Shown here piece by piece: positions 17,522 to 26,619 of a stretch of 64,000 nt of DNA. Each line of letters begins with the position of its first letter. Position 1 is the stretch's first letter. The translations under genes were made by a program, and so were the position numbers. The notes under the pieces are model-generated. The model made no database searches. It was not told the origin of the DNA and saw nothing but the letters and a program-made list of their open reading frames with translations. Source of the stretch: G965203045 sp965203045 (GTDB lineage: Bacteria > Pseudomonadota > Gammaproteobacteria > PS1 > Pseudothioglobaceae). The stretch spans positions 434,001 to 498,000 of the forward strand of contig OZ241850.1 of the NCBI GenBank assembly GCA_965203045.1, read 5' to 3'.

Positions 17522-18616
17522 TTAATAGCCTGATTTTAAACTAGCCTCTATGAATTTATCCAAATTGCCGTCCAGCACAGCACTGGTATTTCTTGACTCA
17601 ACACCGGTGCGTAAATCCTTAATACGACTATCATCAAGCACATAAGAGCGAATTTGCCGACCCCAACCAATATCAGACTTAGATGCTTCTAAGCCTTGTT
17701 TTTCTAACTCACGTTTTTGTAATTCCAACTCATAGAGTTTAGAACGTAATTGTTTCATGGCTCTGTCTTTATTATTGTGCTGACTTCTGCCATCTTGACA
17801 CTGCACCACCGTATTAGTCGGTAGGTGAGTGATGCGCACTGCGGAGTCGGTTTTATTAACATGTTGTCCACCAGCGCCACTAGCGCGATAAGTATCAATC
17901 CTTAAATCAGCTGGATTTATCTCAATATTTATATTATCATCAACCTCAGGTGATACAAAAACCGAAGCAAATGAAGTATGCCTTTTGCCACCAGCATTAA
18001 AAGGTGATTTACGCACCAAGCGATGGATACCGGTTTCAGTGCGCAACCAGCCAAAAGCATAAACACCCTTAATATGGATAGTCACTGACTTAATACCGGC
18101 AACTTCACCTTGTGATAATTCCATTATTGTAGCTTTAAACTTGTGGGCTTCAATAAAACGTAGATACATTCTTAATAACATCTCCGTCCAGTCTTGCGCC
18201 TCAGTCCCACCAGAACCAGATTGAATATCTAGGTAAGCATCATTAATATCTAACTTACCGCTGAACATACTTTCAAACTCTAACTTAGCAATAGTTTTTT
18301 CACATTGGTCAACATCATCAATAACAGATTGAGTAGCTTTTTGGTCATTTTCTTCAGCCGCTAAGGTTAATAAATCTCTAGCATTAACTAAAATACTATC
18401 TAGCTGAATAAATGTATTACAAAGCTGTGTTAAAACTACTTTTTGCTGACCAAGCATTTGTGCTTTTTGTGGATGCTGCCAAATATCAGGCTGTGCTAAT
18501 TGCGTTTTAGTTTGTATTAACTTTTGTTGTTTATCGGCAAAACTAAGCTGTAATTTTAATGCTTCTACACGTTGTATTAACTCATCAATTTGTTGATAAA
18601 CCAAAGCGAGTTCCAT
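17522..18616 (-). CDS. prfB: Peptide chain release factor 2, without programmed frameshift
   Basis: A 364-residue class I release factor. The peptidyl-hydrolysis motif GGQ is in SGAGGQHVNKTDSAVRI, and the stop-codon-reading tripeptide SPF, diagnostic for RF2 (UAA/UGA), is in RKSPFNAGGKRHTSF. In most bacteria codon ~25 is followed by an in-frame UGA that forces a +1 shift. Here the frame reads straight through LKLQLSFADKQQ with no stop, so the autoregulatory shift is absent. It lies 31 bp after rpsO and 71 bp before pnp, all on the same strand. Confidence 0.97.
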   Translation of the reverse strand: MELALVYQQIDELIQRVEALKLQLSFADKQQKLIQTKTQLAQPDIWQHPQKAQMLGQQKVVLTQLCNTFIQLDSILVNARDLLTLAAEENDQKATQSVIDDVDQCEKTIAKLEFESMFSGKLDINDAYLDIQSGSGGTEAQDWTEMLLRMYLRFIEAHKFKATIMELSQGEVAGIKSVTIHIKGVYAFGWLRTETGIHRLVRKSPFNAGGKRHTSFASVFVSPEVDDNINIEINPADLRIDTYRASGAGGQHVNKTDSAVRITHLPTNTVVQCQDGRSQHNNKDRAMKQLRSKLYELELQKRELEKQGLEASKSDIGWGRQIRSYVLDDSRIKDLRTGVESRNTSAVLDGNLDKFIEASLKSGY

Positions 18617-18647
18617 AACACACGCCCTATTAATTTTAAAAAATATT

Positions 18648-18914
18648 CTACTTTCTAAGGCCTAATTTCTTAATTAATCCCGCATAACGATTAATGTCTT
18701 TTTTCTTCAAATAAGCCAATAATTTCCTGCGCCTGCTGACTAACTCTAACAAACCGCGCCTTGAATGGTGATCTTTTTTGTGAGTTTTAAAATGCTCAGT
18801 TAAGCCGCTAATACGGCTTGTTAGCAATGCAATTTGAACAACAGATGAACCAGTATCACCTTTTTTTAATTGATACTGGTTGATAATTTTCACCTTAGTA
18901 GCATTAGGTAACAT
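18648..18914 (-). CDS. rpsO: Ribosomal protein S15
   Basis: An 88-residue protein of standard length, with the S15 signatures GDTGSSVVQIALLTSRI and HFKTHKKDHHSRRGLL, and a basic C-terminus. It binds the central domain of 16S rRNA early in 30S assembly. It lies 37 bp after dnaG and upstream of prfB and pnp. In E. coli S15 autoregulates through its leader; no pseudoknot was tested here. Confidence 0.98.
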   Translation of the reverse strand: MLPNATKVKIINQYQLKKGDTGSSVVQIALLTSRISGLTEHFKTHKKDHHSRRGLLELVSRRRKLLAYLKKKDINRYAGLIKKLGLRK

Positions 18915-18951
18915 AAATTTAAGAATTTAAGCAAAAATAGCAGATTATACT

Positions 18952-20811
18952 CTATTTTTTAATTGGCAAAGCGCTTTTAATTGTCCTTAAGCGAATAAAT
19001 AATTGCTGCATGGTGGCTGCCGCTTGCTTTGAATTTGTCAGCAGCGGTTGTAATTGATTAATTTTTAGCTTAATTTGCTCAATCTCCATAGCGTTAATAC
19101 TATCAAAAAAACGCGTCTTAGCGTCGGTTTCAATAGGTGTTGTATCTACACAAGTTTGTAGTTGGACAAAATAACTTTTATCTTTAAAAGGCGCAATTAA
19201 ATCATTATTATTAAATTTATTCAAGTCGTCTAGTAATTGAATGCTATGGATAATATCTAACAACACACTGCCTAGGTGATAGTCTTTAATGATTTTCTCA
19301 GTATCATTATTAAGGGATTTCTCCTTGGCGATATCAGGATAGTGTAGCAACATATGTATAGCTATTAATAATGGCTTAGTTAGTTGTTCTGTACTTGTGG
19401 TATTGGTAGTAGAGGCAATACTGGTATGATGAGCATCAATACCAAAATTGGCATAATCATCAGTAGTATCAGGTTCTATATAATTACTTTGACTGAGCTT
19501 AGCTCGGGCTTGATTTAGTAATTGCTGAATTTGGTCCAAAGGACGCGAGCTCAATTTTACTAGTTCGTCAATAAGTGTATGGCGATACAAATCATAATTC
19601 ATCTTAGCTAAGTATTCAATTGCTAGTTCCACAAACTCAGTTTTGCCCTCTAAGGTATTAAACTTAAGCTGAGATTGTAAGTGTGAGAAAAAATAATTAG
19701 AAAATGATAGCGATTTATCAATAAGTTGGTTGAATTTGTTTTTGCCAATTTTTTGCACCAATGAATCAGGGTCATCGCCATCTGGCAAAAATAAAAAACG
19801 CAATTGCACTCCTTTTTTAAGCCAAGGCAAAGCAATTTCCAACGCGCGCCAAGCAGCTTTTTTACCAGCATTATCACCATCAAAACAAAAAATAATTACT
19901 TTTGATATGCGCGATATAGCGCTTAGGTGGACGGTAGAAGTTGCAGTTCCCAAAGTGGCAACCACGTTGGTAATGCCGTTTTGATGCAAACTGATAACAT
20001 CCATATAACCCTCAACTACCAAAATATGTTCAATATTTTTACTGTATTCTCTGGCATGGTATAGCCCATATAATTCTTTGTTTTTAATGAAAATTTTACT
20101 CTCTGGAGAATTCCAATACTTAGGTTTTACTCGCGCTGATAACGCCCGCCCGCCAAAGCCAATAATTTCTGTTTTATTATTATGAATAGGAAAAACAATG
20201 CGATTTCTAAGACGCGCATAATAATGGTTTGGTTTTTTCTCATCTATACCAAAAACCCCAAGTTCTAGTAAATCTTGTAATTGTGTTTGACTAAATTTAG
20301 TGAGCAAATCATTACTATTAGGTGGCGCAAAACCAAGTGCAAACCTCTTTGCAACCTCGCCACTAATTTTTCTGGATTTAATATAATCAATTGCTCCATT
20401 TTTAAGAGGGTGGGTTCGTAATTGGCGCTCATAATAACTGGCAACCTCAAATAATAGTTGTTTTTGCCTTTTTAATTCTGCGCTTAATTGGGCATTATTA
20501 GTATTACCACTTTTGTCATAAATCACCGCAATACCCATATCTGATGCTAATTGTTCCACACTTTGGGCAAAGTCAAGATGGTCATATTGCTGGATAAATT
20601 GCAGCACACCACCACCAACATCACAGCCAAAACACTTAAATAATTGTTTAGTAGAACTCACCGAAAAAGATGGTGTTTTTTCTTGATGAAATGGACAACA
20701 AGCTAGATAATTCGCTCCCGATTTTTTAAGCGCTATGCGTTTACCAATTACCGCTACAATGTCAGCGTTATTTTTTAGTTCCTCAATAAAATCTTTATTA
20801 ATATAGGGCAT
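18952..20811 (-). CDS. dnaG: DNA primase
   Basis: A 619-residue primase with an N-terminal CHC2 zinc finger (CPFHQEKTPSF, then CFGCDVGGG), a TOPRIM domain with VEGYMDVISLHQNG and FDGDNAGKKA, and a C-terminal DnaB-binding region. It makes RNA primers at the replication fork. I chose the ATG at 20811 (MPYINKDFIEEL), where family members begin; an upstream ATG at 20841 would overlap the divergent lpxL-like gene. It leads into rpsO, recalling the macromolecular-synthesis arrangement, but rpoD does not follow here. Confidence 0.96.
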   Translation of the reverse strand: MPYINKDFIEELKNNADIVAVIGKRIALKKSGANYLACCPFHQEKTPSFSVSSTKQLFKCFGCDVGGGVLQFIQQYDHLDFAQSVEQLASDMGIAVIYDKSGNTNNAQLSAELKRQKQLLFEVASYYERQLRTHPLKNGAIDYIKSRKISGEVAKRFALGFAPPNSNDLLTKFSQTQLQDLLELGVFGIDEKKPNHYYARLRNRIVFPIHNNKTEIIGFGGRALSARVKPKYWNSPESKIFIKNKELYGLYHAREYSKNIEHILVVEGYMDVISLHQNGITNVVATLGTATSTVHLSAISRISKVIIFCFDGDNAGKKAAWRALEIALPWLKKGVQLRFLFLPDGDDPDSLVQKIGKNKFNQLIDKSLSFSNYFFSHLQSQLKFNTLEGKTEFVELAIEYLAKMNYDLYRHTLIDELVKLSSRPLDQIQQLLNQARAKLSQSNYIEPDTTDDYANFGIDAHHTSIASTTNTTSTEQLTKPLLIAIHMLLHYPDIAKEKSLNNDTEKIIKDYHLGSVLLDIIHSIQLLDDLNKFNNNDLIAPFKDKSYFVQLQTCVDTTPIETDAKTRFFDSINAMEIEQIKLKINQLQPLLTNSKQAAATMQQLFIRLRTIKSALPIKK

Positions 20812-20820
20812 AATAATAGG

Positions 20821-21714
20821 ATGGTAACAAAATTCCAACATCCAAAATTTTACCCTACTTGGGTCTTATTATTTTTGATGTGGTTATTGGCAAAAATGCC
20901 ATTTAGAATACAAAGACTACTGGCAAACTTTTTTGGTTTTTTATTTTATCATATTGCTAAAAAACGTAAAAGAATAGCAAGTATTAACATTAGTTTATGT
21001 TTTGCTAATAAAACTAAATTAGAAAGAAAAAGGTTATTAGTGCAACATTTTAAAGCATTAGGCGCTGGTATTATTGCCACTAGTAATAGTTTTTATTTAT
21101 CCAAAAAACGTATCCAAAAAATTTGTGATATTAAAGGGGGTAAGCATTTAGAAGCAGCGTTTTTGAAGCAAAAACCAATTATTCTGCTAGCTGGGCATTT
21201 CACCTCAATGATTTTTACCAATAGTATTGTTGTTAATTACCCAAATATCACTTTTAGTTTTCGCCCGCAAAACAACCTCTTATTTGACGACAAAATGCGT
21301 AAAAATAACAATCAAGTAAATGCCAAAATGGTTTCAATTAAGTCTTCTGCAACAATGATTAAAACTTTGAAATCTGGCGCCCCTCTTTGGTATGCACCAG
21401 ACCAAGATTTAGGAATCAAAAAAAGTGTTTTTGCGCCTTTTTTTAATATCTCTACAGCAACAGCGCTATCCACCGCAAAATTAGCCCAATTAACAGATGC
21501 CCAAGTGCTGCCAATTTTGTTTTATCAAAAAAATAATCGCTATATTTGCGAATTATCCCCAGCACTGAAAAACTACCCCAGTAGCAATAAGGCACTTGAT
21601 GCTAGCAAAACTAACGCAATTTTGGAAACTCAAGTGCGCAAATGTCCAGAACAATATCTTTGGATTCATAAACGTTTTAAAACCAGACCCAAAGGTGAAA
21701 AATCATTTTATTAA
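20821..21714 (+). CDS. LpxL/HtrB-type lipid A acyltransferase with altered catalytic motif
   Basis: A 297-residue inner-membrane acyltransferase-family protein. It has an N-terminal hydrophobic segment (residues ~12-26) and the family blocks FRPQNNLLFD and WYAPDQDLGIKKSVFAPFF. The enzymes add a secondary acyl chain to lipid A using an HX4(D/E) motif. Here the His is present (H126 in LLAGHFTSMIF) but the acidic residue is replaced by Ile131. Activity is therefore uncertain, or the acid is supplied elsewhere. It is divergent from dnaG with only 9 bp between start codons. Confidence 0.85.
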   Translation: MVTKFQHPKFYPTWVLLFLMWLLAKMPFRIQRLLANFFGFLFYHIAKKRKRIASINISLCFANKTKLERKRLLVQHFKALGAGIIATSNSFYLSKKRIQKICDIKGGKHLEAAFLKQKPIILLAGHFTSMIFTNSIVVNYPNITFSFRPQNNLLFDDKMRKNNNQVNAKMVSIKSSATMIKTLKSGAPLWYAPDQDLGIKKSVFAPFFNISTATALSTAKLAQLTDAQVLPILFYQKNNRYICELSPALKNYPSSNKALDASKTNAILETQVRKCPEQYLWIHKRFKTRPKGEKSFY

Positions 21715-21734
21715 TTTTTCATAAATCTTAACCG

Positions 21735-22424
21735 CTAGTTTTCAATATTAAAATTGACCATTTTCGGACGTTTTTTTTGAGTATTTTTTAGGGATTGCTG
21801 TTGATTATAAGCGCTGATTTTTTTAGCATCGCCACTTAATAATACTTTTGGAACCTGTTGCCCATCAATTATCTGAGGTCTTGTATAAAGTGGTGGTGAA
21901 AGTAAATTATTGCTAAAACTCTCACATTTAGAATCTTCATTACCAAGCACATCTGGTAGTTGCCTGCCGATACTATCAATAAGTGCCATTGCTGCAATTT
22001 CACCACCACTAAGAATAAAATCGCCTAATGAAACTTCCAAATCTATATCACGTTCAATCACACGTTCATCTACTCCTTGATAACGTCCGCACAATAAAGT
22101 GATGGCGGATAATTTAGCTAGATCTTGGACTAATTTTTGTGTTAAAGGCTTGCCTTGTGGTGATAGATAAATAACCTTGGTATCGCTTTGTTTGGCTTTG
22201 ATATTATTGATACAAATACGAATTGGCTTGACTTGCATTACCATTCCCGCCCCGCCGCCATAAGGCTTATCATCTATACAACGATATTTATTATCACTAA
22301 AATCACGTAATTGCCATAAACGCATACGAATAATATTTTTCTCCATCGCCCGAGCAATAATTCCCTCTTGCTTAATAGCATCAAACATAGCGGGGAAGAG
22401 AGTAATTACATCAAAATTCATCAT
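21735..22424 (-). CDS. trmD: tRNA (guanine37-N1)-methyltransferase
   Basis: A 229-residue SPOUT methyltransferase that makes m1G37 next to the anticodon. The knot sequences LLCGRYQGVDERVIE and VSLGDFILSGGEIAAMALID carry the cofactor-binding trefoil. The usual partners rpsP, rimM and rplS are not beside it; it lies 18 bp after trmL on the same strand. Length is slightly below the ~255 of E. coli because of a shorter C-terminus. Confidence 0.97.
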   Translation of the reverse strand: MMNFDVITLFPAMFDAIKQEGIIARAMEKNIIRMRLWQLRDFSDNKYRCIDDKPYGGGAGMVMQVKPIRICINNIKAKQSDTKVIYLSPQGKPLTQKLVQDLAKLSAITLLCGRYQGVDERVIERDIDLEVSLGDFILSGGEIAAMALIDSIGRQLPDVLGNEDSKCESFSNNLLSPPLYTRPQIIDGQQVPKVLLSGDAKKISAYNQQQSLKNTQKKRPKMVNFNIEN

Positions 22425-22442
22425 ACAATTGTATAAAACATT

Positions 22443-22901
22443 TCATTGATAAATAAAATTTAGCTGTCGCCACGCTTCATAAGTAATAATAGCAACCGCA
22501 TTAGATAAGTTTATACTTCTTGAATTTGCTACCATTGGCAAAGTAATACAAAAGTATTTTTCTCTAATTTTAGCAGGCAATCCTTTGGTTTCTGAACCAA
22601 ATAACAAATAATCGCCCAATTGATAATTAACCTCGCTATAAAGAGTTTTAGTTTTGGTAGTTGCGCAAAATAAACACTGGTTAGTGACTTTGGTTTTGGC
22701 TAAAAAATCAGCAAAATTATCATATTCATTAGTTATCATTAAATGCTTGTAATCCAATCCCGCCCGCCTTAAACTTTTCTCTGTTAAATCAAATCCATAC
22801 GGCTTTATCAAGTGCAACTTAGCACCTATATTAGCGCAAAGTCGCATAATATTGCCAGTGTTTGGAGGTATTTCTGGTCTAAACAAAACAACATTAATCA
22901 T
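22443..22901 (-). CDS. trmL: tRNA (cytidine34/5-carboxymethylaminomethyluridine34-2'-O)-methyltransferase
   Basis: A 152-residue small SPOUT protein of typical TrmL length. It shows the start VVLFRPEIPPNTGNIMRLCAN, the loop LLFGSETKGLP and the C-terminal LPMVANSRSINLSNAVAI, all conserved in TrmL, which methylates the ribose of the wobble nucleotide in two tRNA-Leu isoacceptors. It is followed by trmD at 18 bp, giving a two-gene tRNA-modification unit. Confidence 0.95.
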   Translation of the reverse strand: MINVVLFRPEIPPNTGNIMRLCANIGAKLHLIKPYGFDLTEKSLRRAGLDYKHLMITNEYDNFADFLAKTKVTNQCLFCATTKTKTLYSEVNYQLGDYLLFGSETKGLPAKIREKYFCITLPMVANSRSINLSNAVAIITYEAWRQLNFIYQ

Positions 22902-23103
22902 ATCCTTATATTTATCTATTTAAAATGATGGAGGTGGACAGAGTCCTTTAATAGCTGGGCAATTGGGGGCTGATGATACAGAAAATGTTAAAAATAAAGT
23001 AATTGATAGATTTTTTATCCCTTCTCCATATTAAAGTTAAATTTATTAAACTCTGCTGGGTCGTATTTTAATTGAAAAATCGACCCAAATGATTATTGTT
23101 CTG

Positions 23104-23131
23104 CTTGTATATCATAAAATTATCCCCAATT
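23104..23131 (+). promoter_or_regulatory. Sigma-32-like heat-shock promoter of clpB
   Basis: CTTGTAT (23104-23110) and CCCCAATT (23124-23131) are separated by 13 bp. They match the RpoH consensus (CTTGAAA, spacer 11-16, CCCCATnT) closely. Transcription would begin about 25 bp before the clpB ATG, which fits a heat-shock chaperone. I see no strong sigma-70 promoter in the same gap (22902-23162). Confidence 0.75.
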
Positions 23132-23162
23132 ATTCCAGTGAATATAACTTATAAATTTTATA

Positions 23163-25733
23163 ATGAATATTGAAAAACTTACCTCACAATTTAAGCAGGA
23201 TTTAGCAAATGCTCAATCACTGGCAAACCAACGTAATCATACTACTATTGATACCTCTCATCTACTTTTTGTAATGTTAGATGATAACAATAGTAGTGCT
23301 GGTGTTCTTTTGAAAAAAGTAGGCGCTAATATTAATGCACTCAAACAATCAGTTAAAGAAGAATTGGACAAAATTGCAACTATTAGTGAGCCGACTGGTG
23401 ATATTGGTATTAGCCGTGATTTAGCAATGCTACTTAACCAATGTGAAAAAATTGCTAAAAGTTTAGGGGACAGTTATATTGCCACCGAAACCTTTTTACT
23501 AGCACTAGTTGATAGCAATCATAACATTGGTAAAATTCTAAAACAACAAGGGGTTAATAAAAGCCAATTACAAAGCCAAATTCAGCAATTACGAGGAGGA
23601 CAGACCGTAAACGAAGAAAGTGCAGAAAGTAGTCGCGAATCTTTGAAGAAATACACACTTGATTTAACCGAACGTGCCAAAGATGGCAAGCTAGACCCAG
23701 TTATTGGGCGCGATAGCGAGATTCGCCGCGCCATTCAAGTCCTCGCTAGACGCACCAAAAATAATCCGGTATTAATCGGCGAGCCGGGAGTGGGCAAAAC
23801 TGCAATTGTAGAAGGTTTAGCACAACGCATTGTCAATAGCGAAGTGCCAGAAGGTTTAAAAAATAAACGTGTACTAGCGCTTGATATGGCAGCGCTTTTG
23901 GCAGGGGCAAAATATCGTGGTGAGTTTGAACAACGGCTAAAAGCAGTGCTAAAAGAACTAGAAGCCGAGCAAGGACAGGTAATATTATTTATTGACGAAC
24001 TGCACACTATGGTAGGCGCTGGTAAAACTGAGGGAGCAATGGATGCTGGTAATATGCTAAAACCAGCTTTAGCCCGCGGTGATTTACACTGCTTAGGGGC
24101 AACAACCTTAAATGAATACCGAGAGTATATTGAAAAAGACTCAGCCTTAGAGAGAAGATTTCAAAAAGTGCTAATTGATGAACCATCTTTAGAGGATACC
24201 ATCGCTATTTTGCGCGGCTTGAAGGAACGTTATGAACTCCACCACGGCATTGAGATTACAGATCCAGCCATTATCGCTGCAGCAACTCTTTCAAAACGTT
24301 ATATTACTGATAGGCAATTACCTGATAAAGCCATTGATTTAATTGATGAAGCAGCTTCGCAATTAAGAATGGAGATTGAATCTAAACCAGAGGTAATGGA
24401 CATTCTCAACCGTAAATTAGTCCAGCTTAAAATTGAAAAAGTTGCGCTTAAAAAAGAACGTGATAAAGCGTCAAAAGCGCGTCTTGCCGACTTGGAAAAA
24501 AATATAGCTAATTTAGAGAAGCAATACGCTGACTTAGATGAATTATTACGTAAAGAAAAAGCCCAACTACAAGGGTCTCAACACCTAAAAGAACAACTAG
24601 AACAGGCGCGACTAGACTTAGAAACTACCACCAGAGACGGGCAATACGACAAGGCTTCAAAAATTCAATATGGCATTATTCCAGGGCTAGAACGTCAAAT
24701 TGCAGAAATAGAAAATAATGATAAATCACAGAAAAAACCAAGCCTTATTCGCACTCAGGTAACAGAGGATGATATTAGCAAAATTATATCTAAAGCAACA
24801 GGAATACCGATAGAAAAAATGCAAAGCGGGCAAAAGGATAGATTGGTGAATATGGAAACCATTATTCATCAAAACTTAGTTGGTCAAGATGAAGCTGTGA
24901 GCAAACTTGCCAATGCTATTCGCAGAGCGCGGGCGGGCCTTGCTGATGAATTTAGACCCGATGGTTCATTTTTATTTTTAGGTCCTAGCGGCGTTGGTAA
25001 AACCGAACTCACTAAAACTTTAGCAGAATTTTTATTTGACACCAAAGATGCCATCATCCGCCTTGATATGAGCGAGTTTATGGAACGGCATTCAATATCT
25101 AAACTCATTGGCGCTCCACCGGGCTATGTTGGTTATGAACAGGGTGGTGCATTAACCGAAGCTGTGCGCCGCAAGCCTTATTCTATTATCCTACTTGATG
25201 AGATAGAAAAAGCTCATCCTGATGTGTTTAACATTTTATTACAAGTCCTAGATGATGGCCGCCTAAGCGATAGTCAAGGTCGGGTAGTTGATTTTAAAAA
25301 TACAGTAATTATTATGACCTCCAACTTAGGGTCTCAACTAATTCAAGATAAATTAGGACAAGATATTAAAGAAGAATTAATGCAAATCGTTCATCAGCAT
25401 TTCCGCCCCGAGTTTATCAATCGTATTGATGAAATTATCACCTTTGAACCACTCACAGAGGCACAAATTAAAAGCATAGCCGAACTGCAAATAAAACGTT
25501 TATCAGCAAAATTAGCAGAGATAAATTTAAACCTAAATATTAGTGATAGACTAATGGCTGAAATAGTCAAGCAAGGCTATAACCCCATCTATGGCGCTAG
25601 AATTCTAAAACGCGTTATCCAACAATTGTTGGAAAACCCGCTATCTGAGAGGATTTTAGCTGGTGAATTTACGCCCAATAGCAAAATTAGGGCAGATTTT
25701 GTAGATAAAAAGGTTATTTTTGATAATCAATAA
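23163..25733 (+). CDS. clpB: ClpB disaggregase
   Basis: An 856-residue Hsp100 ATPase. An N-terminal Clp domain (residues 1-145) is followed by AAA domain 1 with GEPGVGKT and the arginine-finger region, a coiled-coil middle domain (about 400-525, which distinguishes ClpB from ClpA) and AAA domain 2 with GPSGVGKTE and LLDEIEKAHPDVFNILLQ. It dissolves protein aggregates with DnaK. The N-terminal start at 23163 keeps full length (E. coli 857). Expression is probably driven by the sigma-32-like site just upstream. Confidence 0.98.
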   Translation: MNIEKLTSQFKQDLANAQSLANQRNHTTIDTSHLLFVMLDDNNSSAGVLLKKVGANINALKQSVKEELDKIATISEPTGDIGISRDLAMLLNQCEKIAKSLGDSYIATETFLLALVDSNHNIGKILKQQGVNKSQLQSQIQQLRGGQTVNEESAESSRESLKKYTLDLTERAKDGKLDPVIGRDSEIRRAIQVLARRTKNNPVLIGEPGVGKTAIVEGLAQRIVNSEVPEGLKNKRVLALDMAALLAGAKYRGEFEQRLKAVLKELEAEQGQVILFIDELHTMVGAGKTEGAMDAGNMLKPALARGDLHCLGATTLNEYREYIEKDSALERRFQKVLIDEPSLEDTIAILRGLKERYELHHGIEITDPAIIAAATLSKRYITDRQLPDKAIDLIDEAASQLRMEIESKPEVMDILNRKLVQLKIEKVALKKERDKASKARLADLEKNIANLEKQYADLDELLRKEKAQLQGSQHLKEQLEQARLDLETTTRDGQYDKASKIQYGIIPGLERQIAEIENNDKSQKKPSLIRTQVTEDDISKIISKATGIPIEKMQSGQKDRLVNMETIIHQNLVGQDEAVSKLANAIRRARAGLADEFRPDGSFLFLGPSGVGKTELTKTLAEFLFDTKDAIIRLDMSEFMERHSISKLIGAPPGYVGYEQGGALTEAVRRKPYSIILLDEIEKAHPDVFNILLQVLDDGRLSDSQGRVVDFKNTVIIMTSNLGSQLIQDKLGQDIKEELMQIVHQHFRPEFINRIDEIITFEPLTEAQIKSIAELQIKRLSAKLAEINLNLNISDRLMAEIVKQGYNPIYGARILKRVIQQLLENPLSERILAGEFTPNSKIRADFVDKKVIFDNQ

Positions 25734-25817
25734 ATAGTATTTTACTACAAGTAAATATAAAACTATAATGTTGTTGTATCACTTTTTATTACACATATAT
25801 TACCAAACCAATTCGTG

Positions 25818-26609
25818 TTAAATTTTAGCAATATATGGCTGAATAGTCTTAAATAGGACGGCATAAACTGAAGGATTACCAGCTACCACGTTGCCGCTTT
25901 CTAAATAGCCCTTGCCACCGTCAAAATCACTAATAAAACCGCCAGCTTCCTGAATAAGTAGCACACCTGCTGCAATATCCCACTTATTTAAGCCAATCTC
26001 CCAAAAACCATCTAAACGCCCACTAGCCAAGTAGGCTAAATCTAGGGCAGCAGAACCGGCGCGACGGATACCTGAGGTTAAGGGATGAATGGCTTTGAAC
26101 ATAGCAAGATAAGTATCTAAGTGCTCGGGTTGCTTGAAAGGAAAACCAGTGCCAATTAAGGTATGTGCCATATTTTTGGTTTTACTAACACGAATACGTT
26201 TTGAGTTTAAAAACGCCCCACCACCCTTACTAGCATACCAAAGCTCATCTTTAAAAGGGTCAAATACTACACCATAAGTAATAACTCCTTTATCAAGTAA
26301 GGCGATGGAGATAGCATATTGCGGGAAACCGTGTAAAAAATTAGTAGTGCCGTCCAGCGGGTCAATAACCCACTGCAAATCTTTATCTCCAACTAATTCA
26401 CCCAATTCTTCGCCCAAAATACTATGCTTGGGAAAATATTTTCTAATTTCATCTATAATAGCTTGTTCTGCATACCTATCTGCCTCAGAGACAAAATCAT
26501 AAGCGGCTTTGCTCACAATAGTTAGCCTGTCAATTTGATTGTGATGCCGTAAAATAACTTTACCTGCATTTTTAGCAGCGCTAATAGCAATTTTTAAAGT
26601 CGGATGCAT
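25818..26609 (-). CDS. suhB: Inositol-1-monophosphatase family protein (SuhB)
   Basis: A 263-residue Mg-dependent phosphatase. Metal-binding motifs are GEELGE, DPLDGTTNFLHGFP and NKWDIAAGVLLIQEAGG. In E. coli SuhB also joins rRNA antitermination complexes. I chose the ATG at 26609 (MHPTLKIAISAAKNAG), matching family starts; an in-frame ATG at 26627 adds six hydrophobic residues and overlaps the divergent trmJ. It converges with clpB, with about 84 bp between the stops in which I saw no strong terminator. Confidence 0.95.
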   Translation of the reverse strand: MHPTLKIAISAAKNAGKVILRHHNQIDRLTIVSKAAYDFVSEADRYAEQAIIDEIRKYFPKHSILGEELGELVGDKDLQWVIDPLDGTTNFLHGFPQYAISIALLDKGVITYGVVFDPFKDELWYASKGGGAFLNSKRIRVSKTKNMAHTLIGTGFPFKQPEHLDTYLAMFKAIHPLTSGIRRAGSAALDLAYLASGRLDGFWEIGLNKWDIAAGVLLIQEAGGFISDFDGGKGYLESGNVVAGNPSVYAVLFKTIQPYIAKI

Positions 26610-26619
26610 AAACAATAGT

